DNA from: Rhizobium sp. NRK18
Lineage (GTDB): Bacteria > Pseudomonadota > Alphaproteobacteria > Rhizobiales > Rhizobiaceae
DNA: 64,000 nt
Direction: 5' to 3'
NCBI RefSeq assembly: GCF_024385575.1
Contig: NZ_JANFMV010000001.1
Span: 372,001 to 436,000 of the forward strand
Each line of letters starts with the position of its first letter. The stretch's first letter is position 1. The notes under the pieces were generated by a model that saw only the letters and a program-made list of their open reading frames with translations, ran no database searches and was not told where the DNA came from. The translations under genes and the position numbers were made by a program. This document shows, piece by piece, positions 10,188 through 20,022 of the stretch.

Positions 10188-10574
10188 CGGGGCATCCTCC
10201 TGGTTCCTGTTTCCTTCCCAGGGCTGTTCAGGGGCCGTCGGCCTCAAGAAACCTGCTGCCCTGGCCGCCGGAAAACCACGATGCGGCGTCATTCAATCCG
10301 CCCGTGAAATTTCGGCATCGGCGTTTCAAGTGTCAGAGGCTAGATAGTTCAGTTTGCCCGGAATGTCTGCACCCGAAGGGCAAGAATTCGTCTCTACATC
10401 AATGAAAATATTTTTCTTTTTGTCTTTTCAATTGGGCCAAATCCGTACCTGTTTCTTGGCGCCGCTCTGTAAACTCTGGATTATGGGTCTGCGCAATCGT
10501 CCAAAGCTCATGCAAAAATATTTCACTGCAGCCGATATGCGCAGCCTTGCCTGCCGCGATGAATCCTGTCGACG
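10188..10574. other. 387-base non-coding gap between rhaK and kduI
   Basis: No convincing gene on either strand. The stretch 10390-10440 is AT-rich, unlike its surroundings, and holds AATGAAAATATTTTTC (10401-10416), a near-palindrome that loosely resembles KdgR-type operators upstream of kdu genes in enterobacteria. It probably contains the kduI promoter and the end of the rha transcript. No strong terminator hairpin was found. Confidence 0.4.
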
Positions 10575-11942
10575 TCAGGCCTCCGCGTTGACCGCAGCTT
10601 TCCAGCGTTCCGCGTAATCGGTCATGTCGGTCTCCGGCAGATATCGGCGGCCGGTTTCCTTCGCCTTCTCGTGGACATGCCGTCCGGTCAGCAATGCGGC
10701 GCCGCCGCTCGTGCCGGTGCCGGAAACCGCATGCACCGGGCGTCCCGTCGCAGATGCCAGCATGGCGCAATAGGCGGCATTGGCGGCAAACGGTCCCTCC
10801 ACGAGGACGGGGCCGGTCGCGCCGGTGATCGCAAGGCCGGTCGCCGTCATCAAGGCGAGATAGAAGGAGACCGTGGCGTGGCGTTCCCCAGGAGCCATCT
10901 GGTTCTCGTCGCAACTCCAGGAGAAGGTCCAGCCCTGGAAGGGCCCTGACTGCGTCTCGACTGCGGGAAACAGCATGACGCTGTCGTCCAGCACCCTGTC
11001 GATTTCGGTATCGGTGGCGGGCTGATAGCTGGCGCCGATCAGGCGTTCGAATTCGCGTCCGCCCATGAAACGGGCGGAAGGGACGGGATCGCCCAGCGCG
11101 TTGACGTTGACCAGCGTATCGCGGGCGGGATCGAGATGGCCGCTGTCGCCGCCGATCGCCATGGATATGACCCAGGTGCCGGTCGAAACGACGGCGAACG
11201 GCGCCGCTCGCTCCGCAAGATGGGCGTAAAGCGAGGCGTTGGAATCGTGGATGCCGCAGTAGATCGGCGTCTCGGGTGCCAAGCCGGCATAGGCGGCGAT
11301 ATCCGGCAGGATGGTGCCGAGCCGGTCGGTTGCCCGCGCAGGCGGCGCCATCAGGTCTGTCCAGCCTTCGCGCTCGACCAGCGAGGAAAAGCGACGGGCG
11401 TTCGGGTGCCACAGGTCGGTATGACAGCCGAGCGAGGTGACTTCGTTGACGGCGACGCCGCAGAGCCGATAGGTCCAGTATTGCGGATAGGTGAGGATCC
11501 GCGCTGTCCTGGCTTTCATCTCCGGCCAGGTGTGGAATTGCCAGAAGAGTTGCGCCCCGAGATTAAGGCCCATCGGCAGGCGCGGCGAACCGGTTTCGGC
11601 AAAGACCGGACGCACGGCATCATAGTCTGCGGCGAGGCTGTCCGGGCCGTCGTGCTCATAGTCGAGGACGGGTGCGGCCAGATCGCCGCTCGCGTCGAGC
11701 AGGACCGCCGATGCGCCATGGGTCGTGACGGTGATCGCATCGATGCCGTGATCGGCCTGCAGCGATTTCAGGGCGTCGACGATGAAGGTCCACAGGCCGT
11801 CAATGTCGTAGTGCGGATAGGGTGGCCCGGCGAGAACGGTGTTCGGACGGCGGGCGACGGATATTTCGGCGAGACTGTCCATGTCCACCAGCGCCACCTT
11901 GGCGTTGGTCTTGCCGATATCGATGACGGCGGTGTGGGCCAT
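10575..11942 (-). CDS. rhaK: Rhamnose pathway sugar kinase, FGGY family
   Basis: 455-aa FGGY carbohydrate kinase, last gene of the rha operon. The N-terminal phosphate loop is IDIGKTNAK, and the C-terminal half has the family glycine-rich segments (VVSTGTWVISM, VSGTGTSGGAA). It phosphorylates the keto sugar made by RhaI so that RhaD can cleave it. In R. leguminosarum the RhaK of the same gene order is also needed for transport by the rhamnose ABC system (known). It starts 4 bases after rhaU. The call rests on both sequence and exact gene order. Confidence 0.9.
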   Translation of the reverse strand: MAHTAVIDIGKTNAKVALVDMDSLAEISVARRPNTVLAGPPYPHYDIDGLWTFIVDALKSLQADHGIDAITVTTHGASAVLLDASGDLAAPVLDYEHDGPDSLAADYDAVRPVFAETGSPRLPMGLNLGAQLFWQFHTWPEMKARTARILTYPQYWTYRLCGVAVNEVTSLGCHTDLWHPNARRFSSLVEREGWTDLMAPPARATDRLGTILPDIAAYAGLAPETPIYCGIHDSNASLYAHLAERAAPFAVVSTGTWVISMAIGGDSGHLDPARDTLVNVNALGDPVPSARFMGGREFERLIGASYQPATDTEIDRVLDDSVMLFPAVETQSGPFQGWTFSWSCDENQMAPGERHATVSFYLALMTATGLAITGATGPVLVEGPFAANAAYCAMLASATGRPVHAVSGTGTSGGAALLTGRHVHEKAKETGRRYLPETDMTDYAERWKAAVNAEA

Positions 11943-11946
11943 GGCG

Positions 11947-12276
11947 TCAGTCCATGTGGAAGACGGGCGTCAGGTCGATGGCGATCGGCTCGTTCTTTTC
12001 GTTGGTCGCCATGATGTCGGCCATATGGGCCCACCATTTCTGCATGACGGCCGTGTTCGGCAAATCGGCCATGCTATGGTCCTTGCGCCGCCAGAGGACA
12101 CCGAACAGCACATTCGTTTCCTCGTCCAGAAAGATCGAATAGTCGGAGACACCGGCGTTGTGCAGAAGGTCCACCAGTTCCGGCCAGATCTCGTCATGGC
12201 GGCGCTTGTATTCCGCCGTCATGCCGGGGTTCAGGAACATCTTGAAGGCGTGCTTTTCCATCGTGTCGCTGGTCAT
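11947..12276 (-). CDS. rhaU: L-rhamnose mutarotase
   Basis: 109-aa small dimeric enzyme that interconverts alpha and beta anomers of L-rhamnose. It is recognisable by [12 protein letters not shown], the [12 protein letters not shown] segment holding the catalytic His region, and the C-terminal WWAHMADIM. The start codon overlaps the rhaQ stop (ATGA) and rhaK follows 4 bases later. The enterobacterial name is rhaM; rhaU is the rhizobial name. Confidence 0.93.
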   Translation of the reverse strand: MTSDTMEKHAFKMFLNPGMTAEYKRRHDEIWPELVDLLHNAGVSDYSIFLDEETNVLFGVLWRRKDHSMADLPNTAVMQKWWAHMADIMATNEKNEPIAIDLTPVFHMD

Positions 12277-13274
12277 GCGCGCCGCTCCTTGATCTTGCGA
12301 TAGACGATCGGCAGGGCGATGACGAATATCAAGAGTGCACCGATGAAGATCGACATGACGATGCCCGGCACGTTCAGGAGACCGAGACCGAAGGTGACGA
12401 GGCCCATGATGAAGGCGGCGATCACCACGCCCTGAATGGTTCCGGCTCCGCCGAGGATGGAAACGCCGCCGAGCACGACCATGGTGACGGCTTCCAGTTC
12501 CCAGCCGACGGCGATCGAAGGGCGAGTGGAGGCCAGCCTCGAGGTGAGCAGCACGGCCGCGATGCCGGACATGATGCCGGTCAGGCAGAACAGCAGGAAT
12601 TTGACCCTCTGCACGCGGATGCCCGAGAACTGGGCTGCGACCGGATTGTTGCCGATGGCAAAGACGTGGCGGCCGAAATTGGTGCGGTGCAGGAGCACGT
12701 AGTAGAGAAGCGCGAAGACGAGAAACAGCACGAATTCAAACGAGAACACCCACCAGACATAGCCCTGGCCGAAAAACGCGAAGCTTTCCGGATAGCCTTT
12801 GAAGGCCTGGTCGCCAAGGATGATGTAGGAAATGCCGCGAAAGAAACTCATCGTACCGATGGTGACGACGATCGACGGCAGGCCGAGACCGGTGACCAGA
12901 AAGCCGTTGAACATGCCGCAGACGATGCCGGTGACGATGCCGATGGAGACGAGGCCGGGTGTGTCGACGCCATATTGCAGGGCAAGGCCCATCATCGTCG
13001 ATGCGAGCGCGATGATGGACGCGACCGAGAGGTCGATCTCACCGGCAATGATCAGCAAGGCCATGGCAAGCGCGATCAGCGCCTTTTCCGTGAAGTTGAA
13101 GGTCGCATCCGAGAGCGACCAGGGCGACAGGAAATAGGGCGAGGCGAAGGAGTTGACGATGAAAAGGATCACGCCCACGGCGAGAAGCAGTGTCGGCCAG
13201 GAGAAGAAAGCCGAGCGCCAGGGCTTTTCCAGCCGATCGGGTATGAACCTGGTTTCGTGCGATATCTCGGTCAC
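12273..13274 (-). CDS. rhaQ: Rhamnose ABC transporter permease 2
   Basis: 333-aa inner-membrane permease of the ribose/xylose (BPD_transp_2) type, with about ten hydrophobic segments. Typical family text includes [10 protein letters not shown] and [12 protein letters not shown]. The start is a GTG directly after the rhaP stop, with GGAGAG at good spacing. Together with rhaP it forms the membrane channel for L-rhamnose. It overlaps rhaU by 4 bases. Confidence 0.9.
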   Translation of the reverse strand: MTEISHETRFIPDRLEKPWRSAFFSWPTLLLAVGVILFIVNSFASPYFLSPWSLSDATFNFTEKALIALAMALLIIAGEIDLSVASIIALASTMMGLALQYGVDTPGLVSIGIVTGIVCGMFNGFLVTGLGLPSIVVTIGTMSFFRGISYIILGDQAFKGYPESFAFFGQGYVWWVFSFEFVLFLVFALLYYVLLHRTNFGRHVFAIGNNPVAAQFSGIRVQRVKFLLFCLTGIMSGIAAVLLTSRLASTRPSIAVGWELEAVTMVVLGGVSILGGAGTIQGVVIAAFIMGLVTFGLGLLNVPGIVMSIFIGALLIFVIALPIVYRKIKERRA

Positions 13275-14252
13275 TTATGCACTCTCCGCATTCTTGAGGA
13301 TCAGTCGTGCGCCGCGCTTTTCACCACGGCTGTTCAGCACCACTGCCAGGATGATGGCTGCGCCGGAAATCGCCATCTGCCAGAAGGGCGAGATGTTGAT
13401 GACGGGCAGCGCCACGTTGATGACACCGAGGAACAGCGAGCCGAGGACGGCGCCGGCCACATTGCCGACCCCGCCGGAGATCGAGATGCCGCCGATGACG
13501 CAGGCGGCGACGATGGTCAGCTCGTAGCCCTTGGCGACTTCCACCGAGCCGATGACATAGCGCGACACCCAGAGATAGCCGCAGAAGCCGGACAGAAGGC
13601 CGGACAGACAGAAGGCCCAGAAGGTCGTCTTGCCGACATTGATGCCGGCATAAACTGCCGCCGTCGGATTGACGCCTATGGCGTAGAATGCACGGCCCAG
13701 CGATGTGCGGGTCATCAGCACGTAGAATGCGGCGATGATCGCCACGGCATACCAGATCAGCAGCGGCAGGCCGAGCATTTCGATGCGGGTCAGCGCGACG
13801 AAATCCGGCGTGAAGGCATCGGCATTCACCCACTGTCCCCCGGCAATCAGGAAGATGACGCCGCGATAGATGGTGAGCGTGCCAAGCGTGACGACGATGG
13901 CCGGGATGCCCAGACGCCAGACGAAGAGGCCGTTGAAGGCGCCGAGAAGCAGGCCTGACAGCGTCGCAATCGCCATGAGACCCGGTACCGGAACGCCAGG
14001 GTAATACTGGTTGATCAAGGCAACGATCATGCCGGACAAAGCGAGGTTCGATGCCATCGACAGATCGATGGAGCGGGTCAGGATGACGATCATCTGGCCG
14101 AGCGCCAGGATGGCGAGGATCGAGGAATCCTCCAGGATGTCTTCAAGCCGCGGCAGGGATGCAAAGCCGGGGGCGCGCAGGTCGGTTGCGAAGATCATCG
14201 CGGCGATGACGAGCAGCAGCCAGATTTCGCGCGAGCGGAACAGGGACTTCAT
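13275..14252 (-). CDS. rhaP: Rhamnose ABC transporter permease 1
   Basis: 325-aa permease paralogous to rhaQ, with the same membrane pattern and conserved pieces (TRSIDLSMASNLALSGM, VVTLGTLTIYRGV, GGISISGGVGN). Its ATG overlaps the rhaT stop and it ends one base before the rhaQ GTG, so the transporter genes are tightly coupled. The C-terminal region is basic and cytoplasmic. Confidence 0.9.
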   Translation of the reverse strand: MKSLFRSREIWLLLVIAAMIFATDLRAPGFASLPRLEDILEDSSILAILALGQMIVILTRSIDLSMASNLALSGMIVALINQYYPGVPVPGLMAIATLSGLLLGAFNGLFVWRLGIPAIVVTLGTLTIYRGVIFLIAGGQWVNADAFTPDFVALTRIEMLGLPLLIWYAVAIIAAFYVLMTRTSLGRAFYAIGVNPTAAVYAGINVGKTTFWAFCLSGLLSGFCGYLWVSRYVIGSVEVAKGYELTIVAACVIGGISISGGVGNVAGAVLGSLFLGVINVALPVINISPFWQMAISGAAIILAVVLNSRGEKRGARLILKNAESA

Positions 14253-15769
14253 GCGGCTTCTCCAATGCCTGCTGCCGCACGGACCAGCATCTCCGGTTTC
14301 AGCTCCTTGTTATTGTCGAAATCGGCGACGATGCGGCCCTCGCGCATGATGATGATGCGGTCGCTCATGCCCATGACCTCCGGCAGTTCGGAGGAGACCA
14401 TGATGACGGCGAGGCCCTGCGAGGCGAGTTCGCTCATGAATTCATGAACGGCGGCCTTGGAGCCGATGTCGATGCCCTTGGTCGGTTCGTCGAGGATGAT
14501 GACCCGCGGCTTCGTCGCCAGCCATTTGGCGATGACGACCTTCTGCTGGTTGCCGCCGGAAAGATTGCCGACATTCTGGTCGAGGGATGCAGCGCGCAAG
14601 TCCAGCCGCTCGGCATATTCGCGCGCCAGCCTGAATTCCTCGGCGAGGCGCAGGAAGCCGTTCTTCGATGTCGACGACAGGGAGGGCAGGGTGATGTTCT
14701 GATAGATCGGCATGCCGGTCACGGCGCCCTGCTTGCCGCGGTCTTCCGGCACGTAGACGATGCCATGGGCGACCGCTTCGGCGGGAGAGCGGATGACGGC
14801 GACCCGGCCGTCAATGTTGATGGCGCCCTTCGACGGCCTGGTGATGCCGAAGAGGGCCTGCATGAATTCGCTGCGACCGGCGCCAACCAGACCGTAGAAG
14901 CCGAGGATTTCCCCCTCACGCAGCGAAAATCCGATGTCGGCGAATTCCGTCGGATGACAGTAGCCGGCGACCCGCAGCACTTCGCGGCCCGGCTCGACCG
15001 GTTTCTTCGGGAAGACCTGATCGACGGCCCGACCGACCATCATCCTGACGATCTCGTCCTGCGAGGTGTCCTTGAGCAGGCCGTGTCCGACCATCTCGCC
15101 GTCGCGGAAGACGGTGTAGCGGTCGGCGATCCGGTAGATCTCGTCGAACTTGTGCGAAATGAACAGGATTGCCTTGCCTTGTGATTTCAGCAGTTCGACC
15201 AGTGCGAACAGGTCCTGGATTTCCTTGTGCGACAGCGCCGCCGTCGGCTCGTCCATGATGACGATTTCGGCGTTGATCGACAGTGCGCGGGCAACGGCGA
15301 CGAGGTGTTTGTTGGCAATGCTCAGGTCTTTCAGCCGGGCTTCCGGGTGGATATGACCGGCGCCGATATCTTCAAGCAGCGTGCGAGCGCGCTTGTTCAT
15401 CGCGTGCCAGTCGATCATCCTGAAACGGGTCTTCGGCGCATGGCCGACAAAAATGTTCTCGGCCACCGACAATTCGTCGAAAAGGACGGTTTCCTGATGG
15501 ATGGCGGTGATGCCGGCCTGGAAGGCGGCGTGCGGCGAGGCGAGCGTCACTGGCCGGCCGTTGACGCGGATTTCACCGTCGTCCGGCTGGTAGATGCCGG
15601 TCATGGTCTTGACCAGCGTCGACTTTCCGGCGCCGTTCTCGCCGATCAGCGCGGTCACTTCACCGGGATAGAGATCGAGCGCGACGCGGTGCAGTGCGCG
15701 GACGCCCGGAAAGCTCTTCGATATGCCCGAGAGCGTGATCTTTGGTTGCTTTGTGGTGTGCATGGTCAT
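14249..15769 (-). CDS. rhaT: Rhamnose ABC transporter ATPase, two ABC domains
   Basis: 506-aa monosaccharide-type ATPase (RbsA-like) with two fused ABC domains. Domain 1 has a full Walker A (GENGAGKST) and Walker B (IVIMDEPTAAL). Domain 2 has a changed Walker A (GLVGAGRSE) but a good signature (LSGGNQQKV) and Walker B (VIILDEPTKGID), as is usual in this subfamily. The start is uncertain: ATGs at 15769 and 15763 both fit the homologous boundary, and neither has an obvious ribosome site. rhaS ends about 100 bases upstream, a wider gap than elsewhere in the operon. Confidence 0.88.
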   Translation of the reverse strand: MTMHTTKQPKITLSGISKSFPGVRALHRVALDLYPGEVTALIGENGAGKSTLVKTMTGIYQPDDGEIRVNGRPVTLASPHAAFQAGITAIHQETVLFDELSVAENIFVGHAPKTRFRMIDWHAMNKRARTLLEDIGAGHIHPEARLKDLSIANKHLVAVARALSINAEIVIMDEPTAALSHKEIQDLFALVELLKSQGKAILFISHKFDEIYRIADRYTVFRDGEMVGHGLLKDTSQDEIVRMMVGRAVDQVFPKKPVEPGREVLRVAGYCHPTEFADIGFSLREGEILGFYGLVGAGRSEFMQALFGITRPSKGAINIDGRVAVIRSPAEAVAHGIVYVPEDRGKQGAVTGMPIYQNITLPSLSSTSKNGFLRLAEEFRLAREYAERLDLRAASLDQNVGNLSGGNQQKVVIAKWLATKPRVIILDEPTKGIDIGSKAAVHEFMSELASQGLAVIMVSSELPEVMGMSDRIIIMREGRIVADFDNNKELKPEMLVRAAAGIGEAA

Positions 15770-15875
15770 CGCGCGGGAAATCGGAGCGTCGTCGGCAGTG
15801 CCGAACATTCGGCAGCCGGAAAACAGGGGGACCTGACCGGCGGAACGAGGTCCGCCGGCCGGTGTCTCGCAGATA

Positions 15876-16865
15876 TCAGTAGATCTTGGAGAACTTTTCG
15901 ATGTTCGACTTGTCGAACGTGTACGGCGCAGCCATGGCAGCCGAGTTCGTATCGTCAAGCTTGATCTCGCCGACCTTGCCGATCGAGAAGGTTTCGCCCG
16001 GCTTGGCTTCCTTGCCCTTGATCAGCTGGTCCGAGAGATAGACGGCGGAGTAGCCGAGATCGATCGGGTTCCAGAGTGCCACGGCCTGCGACGCGCCATT
16101 GTCGATGAACTTCTTGAATTCGGACGGCAGCGCCAGACCGGTGACGTTGATCTTGCCGATCAGGTTCTGGTCGGTGACGACCTGTGCAGCGGCAACGACG
16201 CCGACGGTGGTCGGTGCGATGATCGCCTTGAGGTTCGGATAGGTGGAGATCAGGCCCTTGGCTTCATTGGTGGACTTGACGGAATCGTCGTCACCGTAGA
16301 CCACGGCGTCGAGCTTGATGTTCGGGAACTTCTCCGGAAGCACTTTCTTGGCGGCATCGATCCAGGCGTTCTGGTTGGTTGCCGTCGAGGCGGCGGACAG
16401 GATTGCCACTTCACCGCCGTCCGGCATGTAGTCGGCGGCGAGCTTGATGATCGTTTCGCCGATCAGGTTGGTGTCGGACGGGTTCAGGTGCAGCATGCGG
16501 CCGTCCTGGGCAACGCCGGAATCCCAGGAGATCACCTTGATGCCGCGGTCCATGGCCTTCTTCAAGGCCGGGACGAGGGCGTCCGGGTCGTTGGCGGAAA
16601 TCGCGATCGCATCGACCTTCTGGGCGATCAGCGAGTTGATGATCTCGATCTGCCCTTCTGCGGTCGCCGACGTCGGGCCCGTGTAGATCACTTCCACATC
16701 GCCCAGTTCCTTGGCTGCTTCCTCGGCGCCCTTGGCTGCGGCATCGAAGAAGCCGTTGCCGAGCGACTTGACGACGAGCGCGATCCGCTCGGCGGCCATG
16801 GCCTGGGTGGTCATCATTGCCGCGGCGATCGCGGTGGTCATTGCCAGTTTCTTCAGCAGACTCAT
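15876..16865 (-). CDS. rhaS: Rhamnose ABC transporter substrate-binding protein
   Basis: 329-aa periplasmic binding protein of the ribose/LacI-like fold. The ATG at 16865 follows GGGAGGACCAAG and yields a signal peptide ending TTQAMA (residue 24), before AERIALVVKSLGNGFF. The ligand-binding motif region AIAISANDPDALVP and a hinge typical for sugar binders are present. It lies 38 bases after rhaR. In R. leguminosarum the equivalent gene is required for rhamnose uptake (known). Confidence 0.92.
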   Translation of the reverse strand: MSLLKKLAMTTAIAAAMMTTQAMAAERIALVVKSLGNGFFDAAAKGAEEAAKELGDVEVIYTGPTSATAEGQIEIINSLIAQKVDAIAISANDPDALVPALKKAMDRGIKVISWDSGVAQDGRMLHLNPSDTNLIGETIIKLAADYMPDGGEVAILSAASTATNQNAWIDAAKKVLPEKFPNIKLDAVVYGDDDSVKSTNEAKGLISTYPNLKAIIAPTTVGVVAAAQVVTDQNLIGKINVTGLALPSEFKKFIDNGASQAVALWNPIDLGYSAVYLSDQLIKGKEAKPGETFSIGKVGEIKLDDTNSAAMAAPYTFDKSNIEKFSKIY

Positions 16866-16903
16866 CTTGGTCCTCCCTTGCTGATAAATTTGCCTTCCCG
16901 GGC

Positions 16904-17707
16904 TCATGCCACGGACGAAGGCTGCTCCCTTGCAGTCTTATCCGCGACTATGAGCGACACGCCTGCATCCTCCAGCATGCGGCGGTCTTCGTCGCGAATT
17001 CCGTTGTCTGTGATAATGGTGGTGATGCGTTCCAGCCGGCACAGGATGAGGCTCGAGCGCTTCCTGAACTTCGACGAATCGATCAGCACGACGAGTTCGT
17101 CCGCCTGGTCGATGAGTTTCTGCTCCGCCTGGATGAGAAGCGGGTCGGCCTCCATCAGTCCCAGGTGGCTCAGGCCCTGTGCGCCCATGAACATCCGCTT
17201 TGCGTAGAAGTTGCGCGTCACGTCGTTCTCGAAGGGACTCAAGATGATGTTCTGCTCGCGGTAGATGACTCCACCCGACAGCATGATCGTGTTCTTCGAA
17301 TGCTTCAGAAGATGTTCGGCGATCGGAAACGAGTTGGTGAAGATCTGCATGCGGCGGTTGGCGAGCGGATGCACCATCTGGAAGGTCGTCGTGCCGCCGT
17401 TGATGATGATCGGGTCGCCGTCATTGCAGAGTTCGACCGCCTTGAGGGCGATTGCGCGCTTCTGCGCGATGTTGATCGTTTCGTTGACGGAAAAGGGGCG
17501 TCCGGCAAGGCCGGGAAACTGTGGCGGATTGATCGCCTCGGCGCCGCCACGCACCCGGCGCAGCTTCTTCTGCACGTGAAGCGTCGCGATATCGCGCCGG
17601 ATCGTCGCTTCAGACGATTCCGTCAGGTCGACCATTTCGGCCACGGTCACGACAGGCTTTTCCTGGACCGCGGACAGAATGATGCGATGGCGTTCCTTCT
17701 CGTGCAT
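16904..17707 (-). CDS. rhaR: DeoR-family repressor of rhamnose genes
   Basis: 267-aa regulator. The N-terminal winged helix (residues ~1-55, ETVTVAEM-type helix followed by SSEATIRRDIATLH) binds DNA. The DeoRC effector domain follows (NGGTTTFQMVHPL, LSGGVIYREQN). The start has AGGAGGAGCCC in front. It is the first gene of the leftward operon and is divergent from rhaD. The large palindrome between them is its probable operator, so it likely represses both units and itself until a rhamnose intermediate is present. Confidence 0.92.
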   Translation of the reverse strand: MHEKERHRIILSAVQEKPVVTVAEMVDLTESSEATIRRDIATLHVQKKLRRVRGGAEAINPPQFPGLAGRPFSVNETINIAQKRAIALKAVELCNDGDPIIINGGTTTFQMVHPLANRRMQIFTNSFPIAEHLLKHSKNTIMLSGGVIYREQNIILSPFENDVTRNFYAKRMFMGAQGLSHLGLMEADPLLIQAEQKLIDQADELVVLIDSSKFRKRSSLILCRLERITTIITDNGIRDEDRRMLEDAGVSLIVADKTAREQPSSVA

Positions 17708-17749
17708 GGGCTCCTCCTGATCATGATGCTTTCATCAAACGGTCATTCT

Positions 17750-17820
17750 GTCAATCAAGATCAATCAAAATAAATCATATTGCACTGCGATATGATTGTT
17801 ATTGACCATTTATGATTGAC
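17750..17820. promoter_or_regulatory. Large AT-rich operator palindrome between rhaR and rhaD
   Basis: Two 31-base arms, 17750-17780 and 17790-17820, are imperfect reverse complements around a 9-base centre; the first and last 8 bases of the arms match exactly (GTCAATCA with TGATTGAC, AATCATAT with ATATGATT). Inside lie repeated TCAATCA / TGATTG units, typical of DeoR-family operators. The region is far more AT-rich than the flanking genes and lies in the divergent promoter region. Confidence 0.75.
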
Positions 17821-17887
17821 TGGCATCCGTATTTGGGGCATCCCTAGATCAAAATCACGTGGTCTGCATGGATGCAGGGAGGAAACG

Positions 17888-19990
17888 ATGGCGGAGAAGC
17901 AAGCCGGTTCGCGGCTCGAAAATCTGTGGGATGGCAGCCGTGCTGCAGGGATGAGCGAGCCGGAACTGCTGCTCTACCGGTCCAATCTTCTCGGTTCCGA
18001 CAAGCGCGTCACGAATTACGGCGGCGGCAACACGTCGGCCAAGGTGATGCAGAAGGATCCGCTGACCGGCGACACGGTCGAGGTGCTCTGGGTCAAGGGG
18101 TCCGGCGGCGATGTCGGTACCATCAAGATGGACGGTTTCTCGACCCTCTACATGGACAAGCTGCGGGCGTTGAAGAACCTCTATCGCGGCGTCGAATTCG
18201 AAGACGAGATGGTCGGCTACCTGCCGCATTGCACCTTCAATCTCAACCCGCGGGCGGCCTCGATCGACACGCCGCTGCATGCCTATGTGCCCAGGAAGCA
18301 TGTCGACCACATGCATCCGGACGCGATCATCGCGATCGCCGCCTCCGCCAACAGCCGCGAACTGACGCAGACGATCTTCGGCGACGATATCGGCTGGCTG
18401 CCCTGGAAGCGCCCCGGCTATGAACTGGGCCTGTGGCTCGAGAAGTTCTGCCTGGACAACCCGAATGCAAAGGGGGTCGTCCTGGAAAGCCACGGCTTGT
18501 TCACCTGGGCGGATACGGCGGAAGATTGCTATGCCCTCACCATCGAGATCATCAATCAGGCGATCGCCTGGTTCGAAACCGAAACAGCCGGGAAAGCCGC
18601 TTTCGGCGGCGTCAAGCACAAAACGCTTGAAGCCGAGCAGCGGCGGGAAGTTGCTGCGAGCCTGATGCCGGCCATTCGCGGCATGGTGTCCGGCGAAGTC
18701 CATATGGTGGGGCACTTCGACGATTCCGATGCCGTACTGCAGTTCGTCTGCTCGAAGGACATGGAAGCGCTCGCGGCCCTCGGCACCAGCTGCCCGGACC
18801 ACTTCCTGCGCACCAAGATCCGCCCGCTGGTGGTCGAGTTCGACCCGGCGAAACCGGACATCGATGCGACGCTCGCCGGCATTTCTCCGAGCGTCGAGCA
18901 GTATCGGAAGGACTATGCGGCCTATTACGAGCGCTGCAAGCATGACAACAGCCCGGCCATGCGCGATCCGAACGCGATCGTCTATCTGGTGCCCGGCGTC
19001 GGCATGATCACCTTCGCAAAGGACAAGGCGACGGCGCGCATCTCCGGCGAATTCTACACCAACGCCATCAATGTCATGCGTGGCGCGTCCGCCGTGTCGG
19101 AATATTGCGGTCTGCCCGAGCAGGAAGCCTTCGACATCGAATACTGGCTGCTCGAAGAGGCGAAGCTGCAGCGCATGCCGAAGCCGAAGAGCCTCGCCGG
19201 ACGCGTGGCGATCGTCACCGGCGGTGCCGGCGGCATCGGCTCGGCGACGGCGGCTCGGCTTCTTTCGGAAGGTGCCTGCGTGGTGCTGGCCGATATCGAT
19301 GCGGCGGCACTTGAAAAGACGGCCGCGCAGCTCTCAGCTTCCTATTCGAAGGATGTGGTGCGCACCGTCGACATGAATGTGACGGACGAGGCTGCGGTCG
19401 CCAGCGCCTATGGCGAAATGGCGGTGCAGTTCGGCGGCGTTGACATCGTCGTTTCCAATGCCGGCATTGCATCGTCCGCGCCGGTCGAGGAGACCTCGCT
19501 CGAACTCTGGAACCGCAACATGTCGATCCTGTCGACGGGCTATTTCCTGGTGGCGCGCGAAGCCTTCAAGATGCTGCGCAAGCAGGGAATGGGCGGCTCG
19601 ATGATCTTCATCGCCTCGAAGAACGGCCTTGCCGCCTCGCCGAATGCATCGGCCTACTGCACGGCCAAGGCGTCCGAGATCCATCTGGCCCGTTGCCTGG
19701 CTCTGGAAGGGGCGGAAGCGGGTATCCGGGTCAACGTCGTCAATCCCGACGCGGTGCTTCGTGGCTCCAAGATCTGGTCCGGCGAATGGCTTGACCAGCG
19801 CGCCTCGACCTACAAGACGGACAAGGAAGGGCTTGAGGAAATGTACCGCCAGCGTTCCATGCTGAAGCGCTCGGTCCTGCCCGAGGATATCGCCGAAGCC
19901 GTCTACTTCTTCGGATCGGAAGCGTCCGCCAAGTCGACCGGCAATATCATCAACGTCGACGCGGGCAATGTGCAGGCGTTCACGCGCTAG
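17888..19990 (+). CDS. rhaD: Bifunctional rhamnulose-1-phosphate aldolase / alcohol dehydrogenase
   Basis: 700-aa fusion. Residues ~1-430 are a class II (zinc) aldolase domain that splits L-rhamnulose 1-phosphate into dihydroxyacetone phosphate and L-lactaldehyde (HVDHMHPDAIIAIA with metal-binding His; VLESHGLFTW). Residues ~435-700 are a short-chain dehydrogenase (VTGGAGGIG, NAGIASSA, catalytic Tyr590 and Lys594 in YCTAK) that acts on the lactaldehyde. The start at 17888 follows AGGGAGGAAACG. It is the first gene of the rightward rhaDI unit, under the operator shared with rhaR. Confidence 0.95.
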   Translation: MAEKQAGSRLENLWDGSRAAGMSEPELLLYRSNLLGSDKRVTNYGGGNTSAKVMQKDPLTGDTVEVLWVKGSGGDVGTIKMDGFSTLYMDKLRALKNLYRGVEFEDEMVGYLPHCTFNLNPRAASIDTPLHAYVPRKHVDHMHPDAIIAIAASANSRELTQTIFGDDIGWLPWKRPGYELGLWLEKFCLDNPNAKGVVLESHGLFTWADTAEDCYALTIEIINQAIAWFETETAGKAAFGGVKHKTLEAEQRREVAASLMPAIRGMVSGEVHMVGHFDDSDAVLQFVCSKDMEALAALGTSCPDHFLRTKIRPLVVEFDPAKPDIDATLAGISPSVEQYRKDYAAYYERCKHDNSPAMRDPNAIVYLVPGVGMITFAKDKATARISGEFYTNAINVMRGASAVSEYCGLPEQEAFDIEYWLLEEAKLQRMPKPKSLAGRVAIVTGGAGGIGSATAARLLSEGACVVLADIDAAALEKTAAQLSASYSKDVVRTVDMNVTDEAAVASAYGEMAVQFGGVDIVVSNAGIASSAPVEETSLELWNRNMSILSTGYFLVAREAFKMLRKQGMGGSMIFIASKNGLAASPNASAYCTAKASEIHLARCLALEGAEAGIRVNVVNPDAVLRGSKIWSGEWLDQRASTYKTDKEGLEEMYRQRSMLKRSVLPEDIAEAVYFFGSEASAKSTGNIINVDAGNVQAFTR

Positions 19991-20022
19991 CACCGTTTCG
20001 GACCGACTGGGAGGAGATCGAG

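Noticed and set aside
10401..10416. KdgR operator before kduI
   Set aside because: AATGAAAATATTTTTC is only loosely palindromic and lies in an AT-rich tract; the enterobacterial consensus may not apply to rhizobia and no KdgR gene is nearby.
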